From contig JABUFA010000017.1 in assembly GCA_013314755.1 (NCBI GenBank), positions 1-64,000 of the forward strand: a DNA stretch of 64,000 nt. The letters run 5' to 3'. Source of the DNA: Chthonomonadia bacterium. GTDB taxonomy: Bacteria > Armatimonadota > HRBIN16. Both the position numbers and the translations under genes were made by a program. The notes beneath the pieces were generated by a model. It was not told where the DNA came from. It was given only the letters and a program-made list of their open reading frames with translations, and ran no database searches. This document shows, piece by piece, positions 1 through 6,794 of the stretch (position 1 is the first letter of the stretch; every line of letters begins with the position of its first letter).

Positions 1-505
1 CGATGGCGCCGTTGAAGGTGTTGCCGATGAAGATGCCGGCGAGGCGAGCGGTGTCGGTGACCTGTGCGGAGATGCCGGCGGTTCCGTCCAGCAGTTTCTT
101 GGTTCCGAACTGGGTCTGTTCGGCGATACGGTTAAGGCTTTCCAGCGCGGAGCGGATTTGTGTCTGGTCAGCCTGGAGGGCGGTGAGGTCGTTGACACCA
201 GTGTTGCTGGCGTGCACCGCCAGTTGGCGCATGGTGCGAAGCAGGTTGTGGATTTCGTCCAGTGCTCCTTCGGCAGTCTTCACCAGGTTTGCGGCGTCTT
301 GCGCGTTGGAGGTTGCCTGAGCCAACCCCACCATCTGTGCGCGCAGGTTTTCGGAGATAATCAGCCCCGCGGGGTCATCGGCGCCGCGGTTAATGCGTAA
401 ACCAGAGGACAACCGCTCAATCGAACGCGCGAACATGTCGGATGTCTGCGTGAGGTTCCTCAGCGCGTTCATCGCGGTGGTGTTGGTGTTAATGCGTAAA
501 CTCAT
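1..505 (-). CDS. fliC: Flagellin, N-terminal part (runs off left edge)
   Basis: Filament subunit of the flagellum, exported by the flagellar type III system. The 168 visible residues begin MSLRINTNTTAMNALRNL and contain the classic flagellin D0/D1 coiled-coil signatures: SIERLSSGLRINRGADDPAG at about residues 28-47 and ISENLRAQM shortly after. The start at 503-505 has a strong AAGGAGGAG ribosome site 9 bases upstream. The C-terminal D0 helix lies outside the window, so length and hypervariable region cannot be judged. FlgL shares the fold, but the SGLRIN/GADDPAGL signature favours flagellin. It is transcribed leftward from a sigma-28-type promoter at 598-624. Confidence 0.95.
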   Translation of the reverse strand, partial: MSLRINTNTTAMNALRNLTQTSDMFARSIERLSSGLRINRGADDPAGLIISENLRAQMVGLAQATSNAQDAANLVKTAEGALDEIHNLLRTMRQLAVHASNTGVNDLTALQADQTQIRSALESLNRIAEQTQFGTKKLLDGTAGISAQVTDTARLAGIFIGNTFNGAI

Positions 506-597
506 GGTCCAATCGCTCCTCCTTGAACGGTACTGTAGGCTTCCTGCCGTTTCCCGAAAGTTGTTCAGCCCGCAAGATTACTGGCTTGTCACCCAGA

Positions 598-624
598 TTA
601 TCGGTAAATCTACGTGGTTCTTTA
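598..624 (-). promoter_or_regulatory. Sigma-28 (FliA) promoter of flagellin
   Basis: On the minus strand the sequence reads TAAAGAAC, 11 bases, ACCGATAA. This matches the enterobacterial sigma-28 consensus (TAAAGTTT-N11-GCCGATAA) in both boxes and in spacing. Transcription would start near 590, giving a leader of about 85 bases before the flagellin start. It implies a FliA-type flagellar sigma factor elsewhere in the genome. Confidence 0.8.
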
Positions 625-746
625 GGGGGTACGGGAAACTCGGTCGCAAAAATCTAACCGAGTGCCTGACTCCTGTTTGACCTTACGCGGGGTGGGGGGA
701 GAGGCTGTGAGGTTCTTTGCATTGCTCAGAATGGCCTCCGATTAAG

Positions 747-816
747 TGTCACACTGAACGTTATTCCTGTCATGCTGAGCGATAGCGAAGTATCTCGTAG
801 TTGAGACCCTTCGCTT
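747..816. repeat. Dispersed repeat, 54-bp unit plus tail
   Basis: Positions 747-800 align end to end with the reverse complement of 41448-41501 (both 54 bp; shared blocks TGTCA-ACTGAAC, GTCATGC-GAGC and AGCGAAG-ATCTCGTAG). The tail TTGAGACCCTTCGCTT (801-816) recurs exactly at 50712-50727. It lies in the 443-base gap between the divergent flagellin and tyrS genes, which holds no credible gene. Confidence 0.75.
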
Positions 817-893
817 CTCTCACGGTAACAAAGAGTGTCTCTCACCGCAAGCGGTAATCCAACCGCGTGACTCCCGAATCCTCGTTGAGAAGA

Positions 894-902
894 TGTTATA
901 AT
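894..902 (+). promoter_or_regulatory. Extended -10 promoter of tyrS
   Basis: TGTTATAAT is an extended -10 element (TGn-TATAAT). No convincing -35 lies at the normal distance, as expected for extended -10 promoters. The predicted transcript starts at about 909, some 40 bases before the tyrS ATG. The same string ATGTTATAAT occurs in the promoter at 34066-34094. No T-box leader is visible. Confidence 0.5.
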
Positions 903-948
903 ACTAAAGGTGCAGAAAGGAGAAAAGGGGTTAATCAGAGCGGGAAAC

Positions 949-2172
949 ATGGAGAGTATAGAACGACAACTGGAGGTTCTACAGCGCGGGGTTGCGGCAA
1001 TCATCCCCGAAGACGGACTGCGTGAAAAGCTGGAGAAGTCGGCGCGAACAGGCAAGCCGCTGCGGGTGAAACTCGGACTCGACCCCACCGCCCCGGACAT
1101 CCACCTGGGCTTTGCGGTGGTGCTTCGCAAACTGCGGCAGTTTCAGGAGTTTGGACATATCGCCTGCCTCATTATCGGCGATTTTACCGCCATGATTGGC
1201 GACCCGACCGGTCGCAGTAAAACGCGCCCCCAGCTGTCACGGGAAGAGGTAGAGACGAACGCCCGCACCTACCAGCAACAGCTCTACCGTATCCTGATGC
1301 CCGAGCGCACCGAGATATACTTCAACAGCGACTGGCTGGGCAAGATGACCTTTGCGGACGTCATCCAGCTAGCTTCCCGATACACGGTGGCGCGCATCCT
1401 GGAGCGCGACGACTTCCAGAAGCGACTCGCCGAGAACAGACCCCTTGGTATGCACGAGATACTGTATCCGCTGTGTCAGGGCTACGATTCGGTGGCGATA
1501 GAAGCGGATATTGAGATGGGCGGCACCGACCAGATTTTCAACAACCTGGTGGGGCGCGACCTTCAGCGTGAGTACGGGCAGGACCCGCAGATTGTGCTGG
1601 CGATGCCTCTGCTGATTGGGCTGGACGGCGAGGAGAAGATGAGCAAGTCGCTGGGCAACTATATTGGCATCACCGAGCCGCCAGAGCAGATGTTCGGCAA
1701 GGTGATGTCCCTGCCTGATAACCTGATGGTCTCGTATTTTGAACTGTGCACCGATGTGCCGATGGAGGAGGTGCGCGAAATCGCCGTGGGGTTGAACAAC
1801 GGCACTCTGCATCCGATGGAGGTGAAGCGACGCCTCGCCCGCGAGATTGTCACCATCTATCACAGCGCGGAGGCAGCGCAGGAGGCGGACCGCGAATTCA
1901 TGCGCGTGTTCTCTGCCCGCGAACTGCCCGAAGACATCGCGGAGTTTGACGTGCCCGCGGAGATTGTGAAGGACGGGAAGGTGTGGCTTCCGCGTCTGCT
2001 GGCGGCACTGGGGCTGGTCAGCAGTAACAGCGAGGGACGGCGCATGATTCAGCAGGGCGCAGTGGAAATCAACGGCATCCGCCACTCCGACCCCAACGAG
2101 GAGATAGAGGTGGCTTCCCTGAAGGGAGCGGTGGTCCGAGTGGGCAAACTGCGCTTCGCGAGGATAAAGTAG
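949..2172 (+). CDS. tyrS: Tyrosyl-tRNA synthetase
   Basis: Charges tRNA-Tyr with tyrosine; cytoplasmic class I synthetase of 407 residues, normal for the TyrS2/TyrZ type. The Rossmann catalytic domain carries the GLDPTAPDIHLG block (HIGH region) and the EEKMSKSLGN block (KMSKS loop). The C-terminal 70 residues are an S4 RNA-binding domain. In the HIGH motif the fourth position is Phe (HLGF) instead of the usual His. The ATG at 949 begins MESIERQLEVLQ; an in-frame GTG at 910 is possible but would add 13 low-complexity residues. It stands alone, converging on the toxin-antitoxin pair. Confidence 0.96.
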   Translation: MESIERQLEVLQRGVAAIIPEDGLREKLEKSARTGKPLRVKLGLDPTAPDIHLGFAVVLRKLRQFQEFGHIACLIIGDFTAMIGDPTGRSKTRPQLSREEVETNARTYQQQLYRILMPERTEIYFNSDWLGKMTFADVIQLASRYTVARILERDDFQKRLAENRPLGMHEILYPLCQGYDSVAIEADIEMGGTDQIFNNLVGRDLQREYGQDPQIVLAMPLLIGLDGEEKMSKSLGNYIGITEPPEQMFGKVMSLPDNLMVSYFELCTDVPMEEVREIAVGLNNGTLHPMEVKRRLAREIVTIYHSAEAAQEADREFMRVFSARELPEDIAEFDVPAEIVKDGKVWLPRLLAALGLVSSNSEGRRMIQQGAVEINGIRHSDPNEEIEVASLKGAVVRVGKLRFARIK

Positions 2173-2514
2173 CTAAGCCTCCGCTTGCTGCTCTTCGTGA
2201 GGCGGTTGTCCTCGTCGGTAGAAGGGCTTGCCCACCCGCCGGATGTGGTCCAGCAGTTCGGGGTCGTCAATCTGGTGGTAGATGCACACGTCAAAGGTAT
2301 AGGGCAGAGGCAGCTCTTCCAGTTCCCACATGATTCGCAGGAGCACATCCATATTCAGCGACTGGTCGCCACACAGCACGAGGTCGATGTCCGAGCCGGG
2401 CTTGTAGTTGCCCTTCGCGCGGGAGCCGTAAATCAATGCCTCATGCACCTGCGGGTGTCGCGCCAGCACACCGTGAATCTGCTCGATAACCTCCCGGCTC
2501 AGACCGAACCTCAT
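2173..2514 (-). CDS. MNT-type nucleotidyltransferase antitoxin
   Basis: Minimal nucleotidyltransferase of 113 residues. It shows the polymerase-beta motif GSRAKGNYKPGSDID (GS-X10-DXD) at about residues 30-44 and a third acidic residue in FDVCI. In characterised MntA/HepT modules such proteins AMPylate the HEPN partner and neutralise it. Its ATG overlaps the stop of the HEPN gene upstream by 4 bases, so the two are translationally coupled. The family also includes HI0073-like proteins of uncertain role, so antitoxin function is inferred from motif and pairing. Confidence 0.85.
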   Translation of the reverse strand: MRFGLSREVIEQIHGVLARHPQVHEALIYGSRAKGNYKPGSDIDLVLCGDQSLNMDVLLRIMWELEELPLPYTFDVCIYHQIDDPELLDHIRRVGKPFYRRGQPPHEEQQAEA

Positions 2515-2939
2515 TCCGAACCCTCCGCCAGCTCCAGCCTGTGCATGGTCTCGCGCAGAGCTTCAAACTCAGGATAGTAGGTCTGGCACACGTCCTGTGC
2601 AATCTGCGTCGCAACGGACTCGTTATAGGTATGAGAAGTCAGGTTGCGGCTCTCTATCATTTTCATCCACACGTCGCCGTTGGCAATCAAGCCGCGCTTA
2701 TATGCCTCGCGCGTAGCGTCACGGGAGCCATACAGGTTGCGAATCCCTCGGCTCTCCAGAAAATCCTTCAGCAGGTTCCACGCCAGCTCATGGGTATATT
2801 CAAACGCCTGTATCAATCCCTGCTGTTCCAGCTCGGACAGGGGGCGTTCCTGTGCCAGCTTTACCGCACGCTCCAGCTGAGCCAGCGCCTTCTGGTAATG
2901 ATGAAACCGTTGTATCCAGCGAACGTCCTGTGTGCCCAT
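2511..2939 (-). CDS. HEPN-family partner (HepT-like toxin / NTase substrate-binding protein)
   Basis: 142-residue all-helical HEPN protein of the HI0074 family (nucleotidyltransferase substrate-binding, PF08780). It carries RNLTSHTY near its C-terminal third, an exact R-X4-H-X-Y motif. In HepT toxins the Arg/His form the ribonuclease site and the Tyr is the AMPylation target. Start chosen at 2937-2939 (MGTQDVRWIQRF), preceded by GGGAGAG; the longer open frame upstream overlaps the glycosyltransferase and is discarded. It is the last pair of a leftward group after the Clp_N-ArgF and GT2 genes. Confidence 0.85.
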   Translation of the reverse strand: MGTQDVRWIQRFHHYQKALAQLERAVKLAQERPLSELEQQGLIQAFEYTHELAWNLLKDFLESRGIRNLYGSRDATREAYKRGLIANGDVWMKMIESRNLTSHTYNESVATQIAQDVCQTYYPEFEALRETMHRLELAEGSE

Positions 2940-2968
2940 GTGTCTCTCCCGACCACTATTATACCGTC

Positions 2969-3856
2969 CTACCTCAACGCAGACAGCAGGCGCAGGTACG
3001 TCTTGAGGCGGAACGGATGATACCGCAGGCTTTCGCGAAATGCCTGACGTGCTTCCTGTTTCTGCCCGCGCATGGCGTAAAGCACTCCCAGCGCCGCCAT
3101 CGCCACGCCGATACTGCGCCGCATCCGCCCTCCGTCCCGCTTCAGCAGGTCGGGTATCCGTTTGCGGATGCGCTCTTCGTGGATCCACAGGTCATCCTCC
3201 AGCATTCGCTCGCGCTGGTACATGGTGTTCTGCCCATGCACTCGGTACAGCGTCAGCGGTTCAGGAACGTAGCCAATCGCATAGTGCTCGGCGATGCGAA
3301 GCCACAGGTCCCAGTCGCCCATGCCGAACAGGTGCTCCTCGAAGCGACCGCACCGCTCGATGCATTCCCGCCGAAACAGCACCGAAGAGGTGATAAACAG
3401 GTTGCGCGTCAACAGATCGGGCAGGAGGTCGCCCCGCGGGTTGGGGTGAAAGCGCACGCCCAGCGGGTTGCCCGCGATGGGGTTCCCTTCGGCGTCCACG
3501 AAGCGCACAGCGGTATGCACCAGCCCGACATGTGGGTCGCGTTCCAGTATCGCCGCCTGTCGTTCCAGTTTGGTGGGAAGCCACGCATCATCCGAGTTCA
3601 GGATGGCGATATACGGTGCGCCCGTCACTTCAATGCCCTCGTTGAGGCTGGCGTAAGTACCCCGGTTCTGCGAGTGAAGCACCACCTTCACGCGAGGCGC
3701 ATATTCCTGCAGGATAGCGGGCGAATCGTCCGCGCTGGCGTCGTCAATGGCGACTATCTCCATATCCTGCAGGCTCTGCGCCAGCACGCTCTCTACCGCC
3801 TGCCGAAGATAACGAGCATGGTTGTAGCTGGTGAGCACCACGCTCACAAGGGGCAT
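2969..3856 (-). CDS. Family 2 glycosyltransferase
   Basis: 295-residue GT-A fold enzyme transferring a sugar from a nucleotide donor to an unknown acceptor. It begins MPLVSVVLTSYNHARYLRQA, has the donor-binding IDDASADDS near residue 38 and the DXD-like NSDDAW near residue 90, and a C-terminal basic helical region. No transmembrane helix is evident. It starts two bases after the stop of the Clp_N-ornithine carbamoyltransferase gene, so the two are probably cotranscribed although no metabolic link is obvious. Confidence 0.9.
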   Translation of the reverse strand: MPLVSVVLTSYNHARYLRQAVESVLAQSLQDMEIVAIDDASADDSPAILQEYAPRVKVVLHSQNRGTYASLNEGIEVTGAPYIAILNSDDAWLPTKLERQAAILERDPHVGLVHTAVRFVDAEGNPIAGNPLGVRFHPNPRGDLLPDLLTRNLFITSSVLFRRECIERCGRFEEHLFGMGDWDLWLRIAEHYAIGYVPEPLTLYRVHGQNTMYQRERMLEDDLWIHEERIRKRIPDLLKRDGGRMRRSIGVAMAALGVLYAMRGQKQEARQAFRESLRYHPFRLKTYLRLLSALR

Positions 3857-3858
3857 CG

Positions 3859-5277
3859 TTACCAGTCCCCAATCAACGCGGCGAGCACCGCCTTCTGAGC
3901 GTGCAGACGGTTTTCCGCCTGGTCAAACACCACCGACTGCGTGCCATCTATCACCTCATCTGTGATTTCCTCGCCCCGGTGTGCGGGCAGGCAGTGCATG
4001 ACGATGGCGCCGGGTTTCGCCAGCTTCAGCAGGTCGGCGTTCACCTGATAGGGAGCGAACACCTGTTTGCGCTGTTCTGCCTCATGCTCCTGCCCCATGC
4101 TCGCCCACACATCGGTGTAGATGGCGTCGGCGGTGCGCACGGCTTCTCGCGGGTCGTGCGTGACGGTAATCAGCGAGCCGGTCTCGGTGGCAATCTCTCG
4201 GGCGCGGCTCAGTATCCCCTCGTGCGGCTCGTAGCCGGGCGGGCAGGCGATGGTGAAGTGCGTGCCCAGCTTCGCCGACAACAGTGCGAGGCTGTTCGCC
4301 ACGTTATTGCCGTCTCCCACGAACACCAGATGAAGCCCTTTCGGGTCGCCTTTGTGTTCCATCAGCGTCTGGAAGTCGGCTAACGCCTGGCAGGGGTGCT
4401 CGAGGTCGCTCAGGGCGTTAATCACGGGCACGCCGGCATGTTGCGCCAGCTCCACCAGCGTCTGGTGGGCGAACACGCGAGCCATGATTGCCTGGCACCA
4501 GCGTTCTAGGTTGCGCGCCACGTCCGCCACGCTCTCGCGCTTGCCCAGCCCGATTTCGTTTGGAGAGAGATAGATGGCGTGCCCGCCCATGTGCACCATC
4601 GCCGCCTCGAAGGTGAAGCGGGTGCGCAGAGAGGGCTTCTCGAAAATCATCGCCAGCAGGTGTGGACGCTTCCAGCGAATTAACTCCTGTCCGCTCTTTG
4701 TTGCCTCTTTCATCGCCGCCGCCGTCTGCAGAAGGGCGGAACACTGCTCCCGCGACAGGTCATCAATGCTCAGCAGGTCGCGCCCTTTCAAACCGCGCAG
4801 AACCTCCGCAGGAACGCTCTTCACCTGCGCTGAAGGGGTCTCGCCTTCCGACTGAACAGCTTTGACCACCGCGCGGGCTTGCTCCAGCTGGATGCCCTTT
4901 TTCACCAGTATCCTGCCCGCCAGCCCTTCCCCTTCCCGAATTAAGCCCAGCAAGAGGTGCTCTGTACCGACATGCTGGTTGCCCAGATGACGCGCCTCCT
5001 CGTACGCAAGGTCAATGGCGCGCTTGGTGCGGGGCGTCAGCTGGACCTCCTGCCCGACCGGACCTTCCCCTTTGGGTAACTGCCTCTCTATCTCCATCCG
5101 CAGCGAACCGGGATTAATTCCGAGGTTTTCCAACACCCGTATGGCGATACTGTCCGATTCGTGCAGAAGACCAAGCAGAAGATGCTCCGTGCCGACGACG
5201 TTTTCGCCCAGACGTCGCGCCTCTTCCTGTGCATAGTAAATGGCACGCCGCGCCTTTTCACTGAATCGTGTCCACAT
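3859..5277 (-). CDS. argF: Clp N-domain / ornithine carbamoyltransferase fusion
   Basis: 472-residue two-part protein in one unbroken frame. Residues 1-145 are a complete double Clp_N repeat as in ClpC/ClpA: GTEHLLLGLL at 29-38 and GTEHLLLGLI at 104-113, each preceded by an ARR-x5-AQEEARRLG-type helix. A short linker (146-163) leads to a full ornithine carbamoyltransferase, which condenses ornithine with carbamoyl phosphate to citrulline: SLRTR (216-220), HPCQ (294-297) and HCLPAHRGEE near 430. No ClpC ATPase module is present. The start MWTRFSEKARR matches the normal ClpC N-terminus and has GGAAGAGG upstream, so the fusion is not a start-site artefact. The role of the Clp_N part, which in ClpC binds adaptors and phospho-arginine substrates, is unknown here. 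Confidence 0.92.
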   Translation of the reverse strand: MWTRFSEKARRAIYYAQEEARRLGENVVGTEHLLLGLLHESDSIAIRVLENLGINPGSLRMEIERQLPKGEGPVGQEVQLTPRTKRAIDLAYEEARHLGNQHVGTEHLLLGLIREGEGLAGRILVKKGIQLEQARAVVKAVQSEGETPSAQVKSVPAEVLRGLKGRDLLSIDDLSREQCSALLQTAAAMKEATKSGQELIRWKRPHLLAMIFEKPSLRTRFTFEAAMVHMGGHAIYLSPNEIGLGKRESVADVARNLERWCQAIMARVFAHQTLVELAQHAGVPVINALSDLEHPCQALADFQTLMEHKGDPKGLHLVFVGDGNNVANSLALLSAKLGTHFTIACPPGYEPHEGILSRAREIATETGSLITVTHDPREAVRTADAIYTDVWASMGQEHEAEQRKQVFAPYQVNADLLKLAKPGAIVMHCLPAHRGEEITDEVIDGTQSVVFDQAENRLHAQKAVLAALIGDW

Positions 5278-5360
5278 ATCAACCTCTTCCCCCTCGCCCG
5301 AAGGATAGCTTATTGTAACGCATTTGCACACGTGGGCGCAAAGTGTGCCGGGCAGTGCCC

Positions 5361-6578
5361 CTATTTACCGCCCGATGGCTGAGAGGGCGGGGCGGCGGCA
5401 TGGATGTAGAGAGTGATGGTGGGTTCGGGATGGGGCACTTCCACCAGACGCTCCTCCCCGCCCGGTAAGCGAACCTGCAGCTTCCATCGCCATCCTTTGC
5501 CGAGGTGTACCGTCGCTCCATCCTTGCCGACGCGCAGGTCCGGTGAAGGTCCGAGAGGGGGTGGAGGAGCAGGGTCAGTGAGAGGAGTATCCCGTAATGC
5601 GTCAATAGTGCCCTCTGCTGGCGCAGTGCTTCCGTCTGGATATTTGACCCGGATGTATATCCGCCACTCCTGCGTCAGGTTACGCAGCCGAACGAAGTCC
5701 GCATAATAACTCTCGGTCTGTACGGAACATATATCGCCATACGCTTTTATGTCGAGCGGCTCCAGATCGGACTCCTGTTGCTCGTTGTGAGCCTTTATCC
5801 ATTCCCTTGCGCTCTCTGCTATCAGCACGGAAAGGAAATCTTTCCGCGGGCTGAGGAAACTGGCGAACGCCTCCAGAAAAGCCTCTAACGTCCGATGAGA
5901 CTGCTTGCGCTTAAACGGTATCACCTTCACCGTGGTCGCATAGCCTGTGAAGAAGACACTCCACTTGACACAGCCCTCAGAGTAGGGAGGCGCCTTGACG
6001 GGTAACACTCCGGGAGAATCATCCTCCTGTGCCAACTTCTGCACCGACTGCAACAGCTGATTCCATGCGCGCGAGTCTTCCACTCTTAACCGTCGCAGAT
6101 TCACCGTGTTCACTATCGTCTTCTTGCGCCAGAGTTCTCGGAACGGTGTAGGCGGATAGACCTCTGCAGGGTTGGGGCTATCGTTGATGAAGTCCGCATA
6201 TACCGTCGTGTAACTTTTACCTGTATTCACTCCCTGGCTTTTCACGCTGGGGAACTCGTATGGGTTGCCAGTTAAACCGCGAGAGTCCTCTGGTTCTGGG
6301 GTGAAGTGTGCACAGCCCAGAGGCTCGAAGCAGAAGGGCTCGAAGGACTCTGGAAACAGCACCGGAACCACGGTGGCGAACTCGTCCACCTCGTCCCGCA
6401 CCGGCAGGGTAGGGCGGCGTGTCTTGTCCGGGATGAGAGTATTAAACAGGGTGGACGCGGCAATCGCTGTGTGCGGTTTTGTGTCCACGTGCATGGTTTT
6501 GAGGGAGAGTGGTTGTGCCGATCCGATAGCGAGCACGCCCACCGTCATCGCCACAAGGCAGAGACCGCTACGCCACAT
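5361..6578 (-). CDS. Secreted protein of unknown function
   Basis: 405 residues starting MWRSGLCLVAMTVGVLAIGS, a clear signal peptide, with AGGAGG eight bases upstream. The longer open frame adds 38 residues without signal character and was rejected. The mature part is soluble, rich in charged and aromatic residues, with one Cys pair near the N-terminus (FCFEPLGCAHF) and a C-terminal beta-rich segment after a proline stretch (PAPPPPLGPSP). I recognise no family. It is the first gene leftward from a 216-base gap shared with divergent pcrA. Confidence 0.75.
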   Translation of the reverse strand: MWRSGLCLVAMTVGVLAIGSAQPLSLKTMHVDTKPHTAIAASTLFNTLIPDKTRRPTLPVRDEVDEFATVVPVLFPESFEPFCFEPLGCAHFTPEPEDSRGLTGNPYEFPSVKSQGVNTGKSYTTVYADFINDSPNPAEVYPPTPFRELWRKKTIVNTVNLRRLRVEDSRAWNQLLQSVQKLAQEDDSPGVLPVKAPPYSEGCVKWSVFFTGYATTVKVIPFKRKQSHRTLEAFLEAFASFLSPRKDFLSVLIAESAREWIKAHNEQQESDLEPLDIKAYGDICSVQTESYYADFVRLRNLTQEWRIYIRVKYPDGSTAPAEGTIDALRDTPLTDPAPPPPLGPSPDLRVGKDGATVHLGKGWRWKLQVRLPGGEERLVEVPHPEPTITLYIHAAAPPSQPSGGK

Positions 6579-6756
6579 GGGAAGAGCCTCCTTCCTGTTG
6601 CCTGCTCCGTTGGAATCGAGTTTAGACAGAATGAGGGGGCAGTCCTGCTCTTGCAGGGAACCGCCCTTTTCACAGATACCTGAGATATGCAAAACAACAA
6701 CTCTTTCTCATGCGTCCCCACTGCCAGCAGGAGGAGCGGAAAAACTTCCCGGCTAG

Positions 6757-6785
6757 TTGATTCCCTGCACCGTTTGCCGTAAAAT
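6757..6785 (+). promoter_or_regulatory. pcrA promoter, nearly leaderless
   Basis: TTGATT (6757-6762), 17 bases, TAAAAT (6780-6785). The expected start site at about 6792 falls three bases before the ATG at 6795. No ribosome-binding sequence is visible, which fits a leaderless or near-leaderless mRNA. Confidence 0.5.
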
Positions 6786-6794
6786 GATGGTGCA

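Noticed and set aside
910-948. GTG at 910 as the tyrS start, on a leaderless transcript
   Set aside because: The predicted transcript start is close to it, but the 13 added residues are not conserved-looking; ATG 949 starts a normal TyrRS N-terminus. Left as a low-probability alternative.
2852-3898. 348-codon rightward frame opposite the GT2 glycosyltransferase
   Set aside because: Antisense of a clear glycosyltransferase with strong motifs; no coding character of its own.
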